From Streptomyces sp. NRRL F-6131 (lineage in GTDB: Bacteria; Actinomycetota; Actinomycetes; Streptomycetales; Streptomycetaceae): a stretch of DNA of 64,000 nt. The notes under the pieces were generated by a model, which was not told the origin of the DNA, searched no databases, and saw only the letters and a list, made by a program, of their open reading frames with translations. Where the stretch lies: the NCBI GenBank assembly GCA_000719695.1, contig JOHN01000026.1, positions 1 through 64,000 on the forward strand, written 5' to 3'. Below are positions 17,437-26,379 of this stretch, one piece after another. The stretch's first letter is position 1; each line of letters starts with the position of its first letter. The position numbers and the translations under genes were made by a program.

Positions 17437-17736
17437 GGGTCTCTCCTCGGTCTCGGCCTGCGGCATTGCAGAATCCGGCGCCATGGTACGTCGGCCGCCA
17501 CGGCCGACGAAGGGCGCCGAGTGGCCGCGCCGGTCGTGCCGCGGTCCACTGGTTGGCGGAATGCGCGGGGCACTGCGGGGCCGCGCGCGTACCGTAGCCA
17601 GGGTAGCCGCACCACTGCCGGTATCGACAGGCCGATGGCTCATGGACGATGAAATCCGCATGGGTTTTCCAAGATCGCGACGAAATCAGCAGCTACCTCG
17701 CTTGCGAACACGGGAACGATCGGGCACAGTGGCGGC
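17437..17736. promoter_or_regulatory. Divergent control region between aldehyde dehydrogenase and Lrp-type regulator
   Basis: 300 nt without a credible gene. It must hold the promoters for both directions. The regulator start at 17737 has no ribosome site, and CACAGT 10 nt upstream could be a -10 box for a leaderless transcript. I see no clean palindrome for the Lrp-type protein. Confidence 0.4.
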
Positions 17737-18210
17737 GTGGCCAACCGCGACCGGAACGCCAGCGTTCCCCTCGACGCCGCCTCCAAGGCGATCATCGAGC
17801 AGCTTCAGGAGGACGGGCGCCGCCCGTACGCCGCCATCGGCAAGGCCGTCGGCCTGTCCGAGGCGGCCGTGCGGCAGCGCGTCCAGAAGCTGCTCGACCA
17901 GGGCGTGATGCAGATCGTCGCCGTCACGGACCCGCTCACCGTCGGCTTCACCCGCCAGGCGATGGTCGGGATCCGGGTCGAGGGCGACATCGAGCCCGTC
18001 GCCGACGCGCTGGCCGCCCTCGACGAGGTCGACTACGTCGTCTGCACCGCCGGCTCGTTCGACCTCCTGGCCGAACTGGTCTGCGAGGACGACGAGCACC
18101 TGCTCGAAATGATCAACAAGCGCATCCGCGCGCTTCCCGGCGTGCGGAGCACCGAGAGCTTCGTTTACCTGAAGCTCCGGAAACAGACCTACACCTGGGG
18201 CACCCGATGA
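17737..18210 (+). CDS. Lrp/AsnC-family transcriptional regulator
   Basis: 157 aa. The N-terminal helix-turn-helix (about 10-62: LDAASKAIIEQLQEDGRRPY, then GKAVGLSEAAVRQRVQKLL) and the C-terminal RAM ligand-binding domain (about 72-150) fit the Lrp/AsnC family at normal length. The GTG start lacks a Shine-Dalgarno sequence and may be leaderless. Its stop overlaps the ATG of the aminotransferase (ATGA), so the two are co-translated. The divergent dehydrogenase is a likely second target. The ligand is probably an amine or amino acid of this pathway, by inference. Confidence 0.9.
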   Translation: MANRDRNASVPLDAASKAIIEQLQEDGRRPYAAIGKAVGLSEAAVRQRVQKLLDQGVMQIVAVTDPLTVGFTRQAMVGIRVEGDIEPVADALAALDEVDYVVCTAGSFDLLAELVCEDDEHLLEMINKRIRALPGVRSTESFVYLKLRKQTYTWGTR

Positions 18211-19601
18211 CAGCCGACCCGGCGCAGAAGGACCTTTCCAAGACCGCCTACGACCACCTGTGGATGCACTTCACCCGCATGTCGTCGTACGAGAACTCTC
18301 CCGTGCCGACGATCGTCAGGGGCGAGGGCACCTACGTCTGGGACGACAAGGGCCGCAAGTACCTCGACGGCCTCGCCGGCCTGTTCGTCGTCCAGGCCGG
18401 CCACGGCCGCGAGGAGCTCGCCGAGGCCGCCGCCAAGCAGGCCAAGGAGCTCGCCTTCTTCCCGGTGTGGAGCTACGCCCACCCGAAGGCCGTCGAGCTG
18501 GCCGAGCGCCTGGCCAACTACGCCCCGGGCGACCTGAACAAGGTCTTCTTCTCCACCGGTGGCGGCGAGGCCGTCGAGACCGCCTGGAAGCTCGCCAAGC
18601 AGTACTTCAAGCTGACCGGCAAGCCGACCAAGTACAAGGTCATCTCGCGGGCCGTCGCCTACCACGGCACCCCGCAGGGCGCGCTGTCCATCACCGGCCT
18701 GCCGGGCCTGAAGGCCCCGTTCGAGCCGCTGGTGCCGGGCACCCACAAGGCCCCGAACACCAACATCTACCGCGCCCCGGCCTTCCTGGCCGGCCCCGAC
18801 GGCACGGTCGACCCCGAGGCGTACGGCCGCTGGTGCGCCGACGAGATCGAGGTCGCGATCCTCAACGAGGGCGCCGAGACCGTCGCCGCCGTCTTCGTCG
18901 AGCCGGTGCAGAACGCCGGTGGCTGCTTCCCGCCGCCGCCCGGGTACTTCCAGCGCCTGCGCGAGATCTGCGACCGCCACGACGTGCTGCTGGTCTCGGA
19001 CGAGGTCATCTGCGCCTTCGGCCGCCTCGGCACCATGTTCGGCGCCGACAAGTTCGGCTACCAGCCCGACATGATCACCTGCGCCAAGGGCATGACCTCG
19101 GGCTACTCCCCGATCGGCGCCACGATCATCTCGGACCGCATCGCCGAGCCGTTCTACAAGGGTGACAACACCTTCCTGCACGGCTACACCTTCGGCGGCC
19201 ACCCGGTCTCCTCCGCGGTGGCGCTGGCCAACCTCGACATCTTCGAGCGCGAGGGCCTGAACCAGCACGTCCTCGACAACGAGGCCAACTTCCTGGGCAC
19301 CCTCAGCAAGCTGCGTGACCTGCCGATCGTCGGCGACGTCCGCGGCAACGGCTACTTCTACGGCATCGAGCTGGTGAAGGACAAGGTCACCAAGGAGTCG
19401 TTCAACGACGACGAGGTCGAGCGCGTGCTCTACGGCTTCCTGTCGAAGGCGCTCTTCGACAACGGCCTGTACTGCCGCGCCGACGACCGTGGCGACCCGG
19501 TCGTCCAGCTGGCCCCGCCGCTGATCTCCGACCAGTCGACCTTCGACGAGATCGAGCAGATCCTGCGGACCAGCCTCACCGACGCGTGGGCGAAGCTCTG
19601 A
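18207..19601 (+). CDS. Class III aminotransferase, putrescine/omega-amine:pyruvate type
   Basis: 464 aa. The PLP lysine is in MITCAKGMTSGYSPIG, the pyridine-contacting Asp in LLVSDEVICAFGRLG, and the phosphate-binding turn in FSTGGGEAVETAWKLAK. This belongs to the branch annotated as putrescine, GABA or taurine:pyruvate aminotransferase. With the dehydrogenase at 15991-17436 it could convert putrescine to 4-aminobutanal and then GABA. It is translationally coupled to the Lrp-type gene (4-nt overlap) and ends before a strong terminator. It is only distantly similar to the aminotransferase at 14379-15737, so the two probably act on different substrates. Confidence 0.87.
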   Translation: MTADPAQKDLSKTAYDHLWMHFTRMSSYENSPVPTIVRGEGTYVWDDKGRKYLDGLAGLFVVQAGHGREELAEAAAKQAKELAFFPVWSYAHPKAVELAERLANYAPGDLNKVFFSTGGGEAVETAWKLAKQYFKLTGKPTKYKVISRAVAYHGTPQGALSITGLPGLKAPFEPLVPGTHKAPNTNIYRAPAFLAGPDGTVDPEAYGRWCADEIEVAILNEGAETVAAVFVEPVQNAGGCFPPPPGYFQRLREICDRHDVLLVSDEVICAFGRLGTMFGADKFGYQPDMITCAKGMTSGYSPIGATIISDRIAEPFYKGDNTFLHGYTFGGHPVSSAVALANLDIFEREGLNQHVLDNEANFLGTLSKLRDLPIVGDVRGNGYFYGIELVKDKVTKESFNDDEVERVLYGFLSKALFDNGLYCRADDRGDPVVQLAPPLISDQSTFDEIEQILRTSLTDAWAKL

Positions 19602-19632
19602 CCTTCAGGACCTTCCTTCCCACCCTCCGTCA

Positions 19633-19664
19633 CAGGGCGGTCCCGCTTCGGCGGGGCCGCCCTG
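19633..19664 (+). terminator. Strong hairpin terminator with UUCG tetraloop
   Basis: The arms 19633-19646 (CAGGGCGGTCCCGC) and 19651-19664 (GCGGGGCCGCCCTG) pair over 14 bp with one T-G wobble, around the extra-stable TTCG loop. It lies 32 nt past the aminotransferase stop. The rest of 19665-19881 is the promoter region of the ABC gene pair; I see nothing else definite in it. Confidence 0.85.
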
Positions 19665-19881
19665 CGGCGTTCCCCGGGACCCGCTCCTGCGGGAGGCGTT
19701 ACCCCGTGCGGTGTTCGCCCCGACGACGCCTTCCGGCCGCTTCTCGATCGACTCATCGATCAAACACGCCTGATTCCGGACGATTTGCCCCGGATGGGCC
19801 AGTGTGCCGCACCCGCGCCCAGGCCCGATCGTTCTAATCTGACGACTGTCATATCCCTGCGGCCACCCAGGATGGAACCTC

Positions 19882-20628
19882 ATGTCAGCGGCCCCTCCTG
19901 ACAACGACGTGCTGTGGGCCCGGGGGATCGTCAAGTCCCACCAGGGAACCCCCGCGCTGCGCGGCGTCTCGCTCGGGGTCCGGGAGGGCGAGGTCCTCGC
20001 CGTCACCGGCCCGCGCGGCTCCGGCAAGAGCACCCTGCTCGGCTGCCTCTCCGCGCTGCTCCCGGTCGACGAGGGCGAGGTCTGGTTCAACAGCTCCCCC
20101 GTGCACACCCTCGGCCGGGCCGGCCGGGAACGGCTGCGCCGCGACCGCTTCGGCTTCGTCGGCTCCGAGCCGCACCTGGTCCCCGAACTGACCGCCCGGG
20201 AGAACGTCGCCCTGCCCCTGCTGCTGGCCGGCGCCGGCGGCAAGGCCGCGTACACCGCGGCCGACGAGTGGCTGGAACGGCTGGACATCGGCGAGCTCGC
20301 CAAGGTCCGGCCCGAACGGCTGGTGCAGGGCCAGCGCCAGCGGATCGCCGTCGCCCGGGCCCTCGCCCCCCTCCCGCCGGTCGTCTTCGCCGACGACCCC
20401 ACCGCCCCGCTGCACCGCGAGACCGCCGAACAGGTCCTGCGGATACTGACCAGCGCGGCCCGCTCCCACCAGCTCACCCTCGTGCTGGCCACCCACGACC
20501 CCGAGCTCGTCCGGTACGCGGACCGCGCCGTCGCCCTCGTCGACGGCCGCCTGACCGGCCCCGCCACGCCCGTGCCGCGCGGCCCCGTCGCCCCCGGCGC
20601 CACCGCCGTCCCGGCCGCCGGCCGCTGA
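19882..20628 (+). CDS. ABC transporter ATP-binding protein with degenerate motifs (FtsX/LolD-like pair)
   Basis: 248 aa. Walker A GPRGSGKST is intact. The signature is LVQGQRQR instead of LSGGQ, and Walker B reads VVFADDPT, so the catalytic glutamate after the Walker aspartate is an aspartate. The switch histidine (ATHD) is present. The overall shape is of the MacB/LolD class that works with FtsX-like permeases. It may hydrolyse ATP slowly or act as a conformational switch. The following permease gene starts 10 nt after the stop, so they form an operon. A short region before the ATG (GGATGGA, 5 nt spacing) is the ribosome site. Confidence 0.82.
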   Translation: MSAAPPDNDVLWARGIVKSHQGTPALRGVSLGVREGEVLAVTGPRGSGKSTLLGCLSALLPVDEGEVWFNSSPVHTLGRAGRERLRRDRFGFVGSEPHLVPELTARENVALPLLLAGAGGKAAYTAADEWLERLDIGELAKVRPERLVQGQRQRIAVARALAPLPPVVFADDPTAPLHRETAEQVLRILTSAARSHQLTLVLATHDPELVRYADRAVALVDGRLTGPATPVPRGPVAPGATAVPAAGR

Positions 20629-20638
20629 AAGAGTCGAC

Positions 20639-21790
20639 GTGTTCTATCTCCGTCTGGCCCGGGGCTACCGGGTCCTCGACCTCGGCCGCTGGCTGCTGAC
20701 CGCGCTGGCCGGCGCGGTCGTCGCCGCGTTCCTGCTGCGGGCCCTCGGCCGGGCGATGAGCGACCCGGCCGGCGGCTCCGCCGCGCTCGTCCGGCTGCTC
20801 TGGTGCCTGCCCCCGCTGGCCGCGGTCGCCTGGTTCGCCGGCGTCGCCGCCCGCGCCGTGCCCGCCCGGCGGGCCGACCGGATCACCGGGCTCACCACGG
20901 CCGGCGCCGGGGCCGGCCGGATCCGCGCCCTGATCGCCGGCGAGGTCGCACTCGCCTGCGGCGTCGGCGCCGGGCTCACCCTGCTGGTCTTCCTGGTCCT
21001 GCGCAACGACATCGCCGGGCCCGCGCTAGCCGACGAACTCGGCATGGGCGTGGCCCTCCCGGCCGCCGCACCGGTCACCCTGCTGGCACTCGTCCCGATC
21101 ACCGCCGGGCTCTCCGCGGCCGGCGCCGTCCGGCCCGCCGAGACGCTGCCCGGCCGCCCCCGGACCGAGCCCACCGGCTTCGGCCCCTGGCGGCTCGCCC
21201 TGCCGATCGGCCTCGCCGTCATCGGCCTCGCCCTGGAACTGATCGCGCTGCGCCCCGGCGCCGCCGCCGACGGCCGCCCCGTCCACCTGCCGGCCGGACT
21301 CGGCACCACCAGCACCGCCGCGCTCGGCGGGTGGCTCGCCTCCGCGGTCGGCCTCGCCCTGCTCACCGGCCCGCTGCTCGGCTGGGCAGGCCGGCTGCTG
21401 GCCCTCGGCCGGCCCACCCCGCTGCGGCTGCTCGCCGGCCGCGGCCTCACCGCCCAGGCCCGCCGGCTCGGGGCGCCGCTGGCCGTCCTCACCCTGGCGC
21501 TCGCGGTGGTGCTCACCACCGTCCGCTACTGGCTGGGCGAGCCCGGCAGCGCCGACGTGCTGCCCGCGATCGAGGCCGGTCTGGTGCTGGGCTGCGCGGC
21601 GGGAGCGGTGATCGTCCGGCTGGCCGAGCTGCACACCGCCCGCCGGGGCGTCGCCGAGGCGCTGCTGCGGCTCGGCGCGGCACCCCGGCTGCTGTTCGGC
21701 GCCGTGGTGCTGCGGACCCTGATGGGCGGCACGGTGCTGCTCGTCACCGGTGGGGCGACCGCGGCGCTGGCCGCCGCCGGACTGCGCTGA
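20639..21790 (+). CDS. FtsX-like ABC transporter permease
   Basis: 383 aa with about eight to ten hydrophobic segments, e.g. LLTALAGAVVAAFLLRAL (about 19-36), VTLLALVPITAGLSAAGAV, and a C-terminal pair ending VLRTLMGGTVLLVTGGATAA. It pairs with the ATPase 10 nt upstream. Related actinomycete pairs are annotated as FtsX-like permeases of unknown substrate. Start GTG (MFYLRLARG). It is convergent with rlmN (94-nt gap). No extracellular domain of MacB type is obvious, so a peptide or lipid-extraction role is only a guess. Confidence 0.75.
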   Translation: MFYLRLARGYRVLDLGRWLLTALAGAVVAAFLLRALGRAMSDPAGGSAALVRLLWCLPPLAAVAWFAGVAARAVPARRADRITGLTTAGAGAGRIRALIAGEVALACGVGAGLTLLVFLVLRNDIAGPALADELGMGVALPAAAPVTLLALVPITAGLSAAGAVRPAETLPGRPRTEPTGFGPWRLALPIGLAVIGLALELIALRPGAAADGRPVHLPAGLGTTSTAALGGWLASAVGLALLTGPLLGWAGRLLALGRPTPLRLLAGRGLTAQARRLGAPLAVLTLALAVVLTTVRYWLGEPGSADVLPAIEAGLVLGCAAGAVIVRLAELHTARRGVAEALLRLGAAPRLLFGAVVLRTLMGGTVLLVTGGATAALAAAGLR

Positions 21791-21884
21791 GCCCGGACGG
21801 CTCCGGCGGGCTCCGGCGGGTCCTGACCGGACCCGGCCGGAACCGGCCCGGGCGCTCCGCGCGGGCCGGGCGCCCGGGCGTCGG

Positions 21885-22985
21885 TCAGCCGGCCGCCGCG
21901 AGCTGGCCGCAGGCGCCGTCGATCTCCTGGCCGCGGGTGTCGCGGACGGTCGTCGGCACGCCGTGCGACTGCAGCCGCCGGACGAACTCGCGCTCGTCCT
22001 CGGGGCGGGAAGCCGTCCACTTGGAGCCCGGGGTGGGGTTCAGCGGGATCAGGTTGACGTGCACCCGGCGGTTCTTGATCAGCCGGCCGAGCAGGTCGGC
22101 CCGCCACGCCTGGTCGTTGATGTCCTTGATCAGCGCGTACTCGATGGAGATCCGGCGGCCGGACTTCTCGGCGTAGTTCCACGCCGCGTCCAGCACCTCG
22201 GCGACCTTCCAGCGGGTGTTCACCGGCACCAGCTCGTCGCGCAGCTCGTCGTCCGGCGCGTGCAGCGACAGCGCGAGGCGGCAGCTGAGCCCCTCGTCGG
22301 CGAACCGGTACATCGCCGGCACCAGACCGACGGTCGAGACCGTGATGCCGCGCTGGGACAGCCCGAAGCCGTCCGGCGCCGGGTCGGTCAGCCGGCGGAT
22401 CGAGGACAGCACCCGCTTGTAGTTGGCCAGCGGCTCCCCCATGCCCATGAACACCACGTTGGACAGCCGGGCCTCGCCGCCGGGGATCTCCCCGCTCTTC
22501 AGGGCGCGCATCCCGGCGGCGATCTGCTCGACGATCTCGGCGGTCGAGAGGTTGCGGGTCAGTCCGGCCTGGCCGGTGGCGCAGAACGGGCAGTTCATGC
22601 CGCAGCCCGCCTGGGAGCTGATGCACATGGTGACCCGGTCCGGGTAGCGCATCAGCACCGACTCGACGAGCGTGCCGTCGAACAGCTTCCAGAGCGTCTT
22701 GCGGGTGGCGTCGTCGTCGCAGGACACGTGCCGCACGACCGACATCAGGTCCGGCAGCAGGCCGTCGGTGAGCTTCTCCCGGCTGGCGGCGGGGATGTCC
22801 GTCCAGCTCGCCGGGTCGTTCGACATCCGGCCGAAGTAGTGGTTGGAGAGCTGCTTGGCGCGGAACGGCTGCTCGCCCAGCTCGGCGACGGCCTCCTTGC
22901 GCTCGGCGGGGCTCAGGTCGGCGAGGTGTCGCGGGGGCTTGGCGCCACGCGGCGCGACAAAGGTGAGTTCTCCGGGCTTAGGCAT
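21885..22985 (-). CDS. rlmN: 23S rRNA (adenine2503-C2)-methyltransferase / tRNA A37 methyltransferase RlmN
   Basis: 366 aa, normal length. The radical-SAM cluster CGMNCPFC (within [18 protein letters not shown]) binds the 4Fe-4S cluster. The second catalytic cysteine is in [10 protein letters not shown] near the C-terminus. RlmN methylates C2 of A2503 in the peptidyl-transferase centre through a methyl-cysteine intermediate. The ATG is preceded by GGATGA. It follows cdsA with a 104-nt gap in the same direction. Confidence 0.95.
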   Translation of the reverse strand: MPKPGELTFVAPRGAKPPRHLADLSPAERKEAVAELGEQPFRAKQLSNHYFGRMSNDPASWTDIPAASREKLTDGLLPDLMSVVRHVSCDDDATRKTLWKLFDGTLVESVLMRYPDRVTMCISSQAGCGMNCPFCATGQAGLTRNLSTAEIVEQIAAGMRALKSGEIPGGEARLSNVVFMGMGEPLANYKRVLSSIRRLTDPAPDGFGLSQRGITVSTVGLVPAMYRFADEGLSCRLALSLHAPDDELRDELVPVNTRWKVAEVLDAAWNYAEKSGRRISIEYALIKDINDQAWRADLLGRLIKNRRVHVNLIPLNPTPGSKWTASRPEDEREFVRRLQSHGVPTTVRDTRGQEIDGACGQLAAAG

Positions 22986-23089
22986 GGTTCATCCAGTGTC
23001 GCAGACGCGCGAGGGCCCCGGACGCCCTGCGTCCGGGGCCCCGGGCCGGGAGCGGTGGTACGGCCGTCGGCGAGCGCCGCCGGCGACCG

Positions 23090-24700
23090 TCAGCTGCCGA
23101 CGAACGCCGCCAGCAGCAACCAGACCACCGGAGCGGTCGGCAGCAGCGAGTCCAGCCGGTCCATGATGCCGCCGTGGCCCGGCAGCAGGGTTCCCATGTC
23201 CTTGATGCCGAGGTCGCGCTTGATCATCGACTCGCCCAGGTCGCCCAGGGTCGCGGTGACCGCCGCGCAGCCGCCCAGGATCAGGCCCTGCCACCAGCTG
23301 CCGCCGTCGATGACCAGTTCCATCAGCAGCGCGCCCGCCAGCATCGACAGGCCGATGCCGCCGGCCAGGCCCTCACGGGTCTTGCCCGGGCTGATCGTCG
23401 GCGCCAGCTTGTGCTTGCCGAACTTGTAGCCCACCGCGTAGGCGCCGGTGTCGCTGCACACCGTGACGATGAGGAACAGCACGATCCGCTGCGGACCGTC
23501 GTCGGCCGCCAGCATCATCGCCACGAAGGTGGCGAGGAACGGGACGTAGAAGGCGGTGAAGATGCCCGCCGTTATGTCCCGCAGGTAGTCCTCGGGCGGC
23601 TCGGCCATCCGCCAGACCATCACCGCGAGGCCGGTGAGCGCGAGCGAGGCCGCCGCCCACTGGATCCCCGCCCAGTAGCCGGTGGCGACCATCGCGATGC
23701 CGCCCGCGACCAGCGGGACCAGCGGCGCCTTGATCTGCTTGCGCTCGGCCAGCCGGCTGGTCAGCTCCCAGACGCCGACCGACACCGCCGCGATCACCAC
23801 GACGAGGAAGAGCGCCTTCACGACGAACAGCGAGGCGACGATCACCGCGCCGAGGCCGACGCCCACGCCTATCGCGGCCTGGAGGTTGCGGCCGCCGCGC
23901 TGCTTGCGCTGCGCCGGCTGAGGCTGCGGATCGGGCTGGGCCACGGGTGTCTCCTGCCCTGGGTGGGACGACGGCACGAGGAACGGCTGCCCCGCCACCG
24001 GTCCGCCCGGCGCGCCGGGGTGACCCGCCGCGACCGGTGGCCCCGACGGCGCCGAGGGTCGCGGGTGCGCGGCGGCGCCCGGGTACGGCCCGCCGGCGGG
24101 GGCGGGCGGGGCGTCGTCGGTGATCGCGCGCAGCACGACCGTCTCCGACGCGCCCGGCTCGGGGGCCCCGGGCTGCTCGTCGCGGAACAGCGGCCCGCTC
24201 AACCGCCCCGGCTCCCGGGCCGGTCCCTCGGCGGGGTCGGCCCCGGACGGGGGTGCGGGCTGCGGTCCCGGATCGGCCGGTACGGGAGGCATGACCTGAG
24301 TCTCCTCCGCGTCGGGGTCCCAGTACACCGGAGGCTGCTGGGAGTGACCCGTTCGGTGGCCGGGGTCGCCTGTGCCGTCCTGGTCGTGCTGCCCGTACTG
24401 CTCGTGCTGTCCGTACGGCCCGGGCTGCGCGTTCTGCGCGTGCTGCGCGGACTGTGGGTACTGCCCGGGCTGCGGGTACGGCCCGGGCTGTGCGTACTGC
24501 TCGTGCGGGTGCGCCGGGTGTCCGGCGGCGGCCGCGGGTGCGCCGGGCCGGCCGGGGGCGGCGGGCGCACCGGGGGTGCCGGGTACGCCCGTAGCCTGCG
24601 CAGGCGTGTTGGGGGCCTGCGCAGGCTGGTACGGCCGGTACGGCTGGTACTGCTGGTCGGACGTGCCCCAATAGCCAGGGGCGTCAGGGGCGTCGTTCAT
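23090..24700 (-). CDS. cdsA: Phosphatidate cytidylyltransferase with an unusually long low-complexity N-terminus
   Basis: 536 aa. The catalytic C-terminal half has about eight membrane segments and the family signature, with SMIKRDLGIKDMG followed by LLPGHGGIMDRLDS. It converts phosphatidic acid plus CTP to CDP-diacylglycerol, the precursor of phospholipids. The first roughly 265 residues are a Pro/Gln/Gly/Tyr-rich cytoplasmic region (repeats such as QPGPYPQPGQYPQ and GQHEQYGQHDQ), whereas typical CdsA proteins are 270-300 aa. The ATG overlaps the frr stop (TGATG), which fixes the start and shows that the extension is translated. It belongs to the rpsB-tsf-pyrH-frr-cdsA block. Confidence 0.93.
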   Translation of the reverse strand: MNDAPDAPGYWGTSDQQYQPYRPYQPAQAPNTPAQATGVPGTPGAPAAPGRPGAPAAAAGHPAHPHEQYAQPGPYPQPGQYPQSAQHAQNAQPGPYGQHEQYGQHDQDGTGDPGHRTGHSQQPPVYWDPDAEETQVMPPVPADPGPQPAPPSGADPAEGPAREPGRLSGPLFRDEQPGAPEPGASETVVLRAITDDAPPAPAGGPYPGAAAHPRPSAPSGPPVAAGHPGAPGGPVAGQPFLVPSSHPGQETPVAQPDPQPQPAQRKQRGGRNLQAAIGVGVGLGAVIVASLFVVKALFLVVVIAAVSVGVWELTSRLAERKQIKAPLVPLVAGGIAMVATGYWAGIQWAAASLALTGLAVMVWRMAEPPEDYLRDITAGIFTAFYVPFLATFVAMMLAADDGPQRIVLFLIVTVCSDTGAYAVGYKFGKHKLAPTISPGKTREGLAGGIGLSMLAGALLMELVIDGGSWWQGLILGGCAAVTATLGDLGESMIKRDLGIKDMGTLLPGHGGIMDRLDSLLPTAPVVWLLLAAFVGS

Positions 24701-25257
24701 CAGACCTCGAGCAGCTCGGCTTCCTTGTGCTTCAGCAGCTCGTCGACGGAGGCCACGTACTTGGCCGTGGTGTCGTCGAGCTCCTTCTCGGCGCGGCGGC
24801 CGTCGTCCTCGCCGACCTCGCCGTCCTTGACCAGCTTGTCGATGGCGTCCTTGGCCTTGCGGCGCACGGCGCGGATCGAGACCTTGGCGTCCTCGCCCTT
24901 GCCGCGGGCGATCTTGATGAACTCCCGGCGGCGCTCCTCGGTCAGCTCCGGGAGCACGACCCGGATGATGGAGCCGTCGTTCGACGGGTTGACGCCCAGG
25001 TCGGAGTCGCGGATCGCCTGCTCGATCGCCTTCAGCGCGGTCTTGTCGAACGGCGAGACGACCGCCATCCGGGGTTCCGGCACGGAGAAGGAGGCCAGCT
25101 GGTTGATCGGCGTCACGGCGCCGTAGTACTCCGCGACGATCTTGGCGAACATCGCCGGGTGCGCGCGGCCGGTGCGGATGGCGGCGAAGTCGTCCTTGGC
25201 GTGGCCGACGGCCTTCTCCATCTTCTCCTCGGCGTCGAGGAGGGTCTCTTCGATCAC
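24700..25257 (-). CDS. frr: Ribosome-recycling factor
   Basis: 185 aa, exact family length. It has domain I three-helix bundle features, including [14 protein letters not shown] (about 24-37) and [23 protein letters not shown] (about 103-125). It releases the 50S subunit from post-termination complexes together with EF-G. GTG start with GGGAG upstream. It lies 97 nt after pyrH and overlaps the start of cdsA. Confidence 0.97.
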   Translation of the reverse strand: MIEETLLDAEEKMEKAVGHAKDDFAAIRTGRAHPAMFAKIVAEYYGAVTPINQLASFSVPEPRMAVVSPFDKTALKAIEQAIRDSDLGVNPSNDGSIIRVVLPELTEERRREFIKIARGKGEDAKVSIRAVRRKAKDAIDKLVKDGEVGEDDGRRAEKELDDTTAKYVASVDELLKHKEAELLEV

Positions 25258-25353
25258 TGTGATCTCCCTGTCCGGTTCATCTGCTGGTGTCCCGTCCGGT
25301 GCCGGCGTCGGAGCCTCGCGGCGGCGACGCCGTCCGGTACGGCTGGTTGCTGC

Positions 25354-26118
25354 TCAGGCCCGGACGGAATCCTGGCTGATGAGTGTGCCGATCTTCTCAC
25401 TCTTCACCGCACGCGCGATATTGCCCTCCGCCAGCAGCTCGAAGACCAGCATCGGGAGGTTGTTGTCCTTGCACAGCGTGATCGCGGTGAGGTCGGCGAC
25501 CTTGAGGTCGCGCGCGATGACCTCGGAGTACTCCAGCGCGTCGAACTTGACCGCGTCCGGGTTGGTCCGCGGGTCGGAGTCGTAGACGCCGTCCACACCG
25601 TTCTTGCCCATCAGCAGGACGTCGGCGTGGATCTCCAGGGCGCGCTGGACGGCCGTGGTGTCGGTGGAGAAGTAGGGCATGCCCATACCGGCACCGAAGA
25701 TCACCACACGGCCCTTCTCCAGGTGCCGGACGGCGCGCAGCGGCAGGTAGGGCTCGGCGACCTGGCCCATCGTGATGGCGGTCTGCACCCGCGTCTCGAT
25801 GCCCTCCTTGACCAGGAAGTCCTGGAGCGCCAGGCAGTTCATGACCGTGCCGAGCATGCCCATGTAGTCCGAGCGGGCCCGGTCCATGCCGCGGACCTGG
25901 AGTTCGGCGCCGCGGAAGAAGTTCCCGCCGCCGATCACCACGGCGACCTCGGTACCCGCGCGGACGACCGTGGCGATCTCACGGGCGATCGCGTGCACGA
26001 CGTCCGGATCGACGCCGAGCCCGCCGCCACCGGCGAAGGCCTCACCGGACAGCTTCAGCAGCACCCGGCGGCGCGTGCCGTCCTGGATGTCCCGCGCGGT
26101 CTCCTGCGTCTCCTGCAT
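25354..26118 (-). CDS. pyrH: Uridylate kinase
   Basis: 254 aa. The amino-acid kinase fold begins with [13 protein letters not shown] (nucleotide phosphate contact), then [16 protein letters not shown]-kinase features such as [18 protein letters not shown] and [11 protein letters not shown] are present. It phosphorylates UMP to UDP. ATG at 26118 is chosen because AAGGAG lies 6 nt upstream; an in-frame start at 26136 would overlap that site. It lies between tsf and frr. Confidence 0.96.
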   Translation of the reverse strand: MQETQETARDIQDGTRRRVLLKLSGEAFAGGGGLGVDPDVVHAIAREIATVVRAGTEVAVVIGGGNFFRGAELQVRGMDRARSDYMGMLGTVMNCLALQDFLVKEGIETRVQTAITMGQVAEPYLPLRAVRHLEKGRVVIFGAGMGMPYFSTDTTAVQRALEIHADVLLMGKNGVDGVYDSDPRTNPDAVKFDALEYSEVIARDLKVADLTAITLCKDNNLPMLVFELLAEGNIARAVKSEKIGTLISQDSVRA

Positions 26119-26186
26119 GGACTTCTCCTTCTGCACCTACTGGTTCACAGGCGCGGGTGTGCGGGTGCCCGGCCTGCGCGTACACG

Positions 26187-26244
26187 CGAGGAGGCCACTG
26201 CCGCGGGAACCGGTTCGGTGTCCTGCACGGCAATGGCCTCCTCG
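26187..26244 (-). terminator. 17-bp hairpin terminator between tsf and pyrH
   Basis: The arms 26187-26203 and 26228-26244 pair over 17 positions with a single mismatch/wobble, around a 24-nt loop. It is 136 nt past the tsf stop and would end most rpsB-tsf transcripts, leaving pyrH to its own promoter or to read-through. Confidence 0.8.
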
Positions 26245-26379
26245 TCGTTCATGCTGCCGACGGTGGCTCACCCATGGACGGATGGCGCTGGGTGAGCCCG
26301 TACGGCGCGTTCCCTGCCGCCCTGGTCAGCGGGCGGGGGCGGTTCCCAGCCTACGGCCGGGCGACCGGTGGAACGTGGC

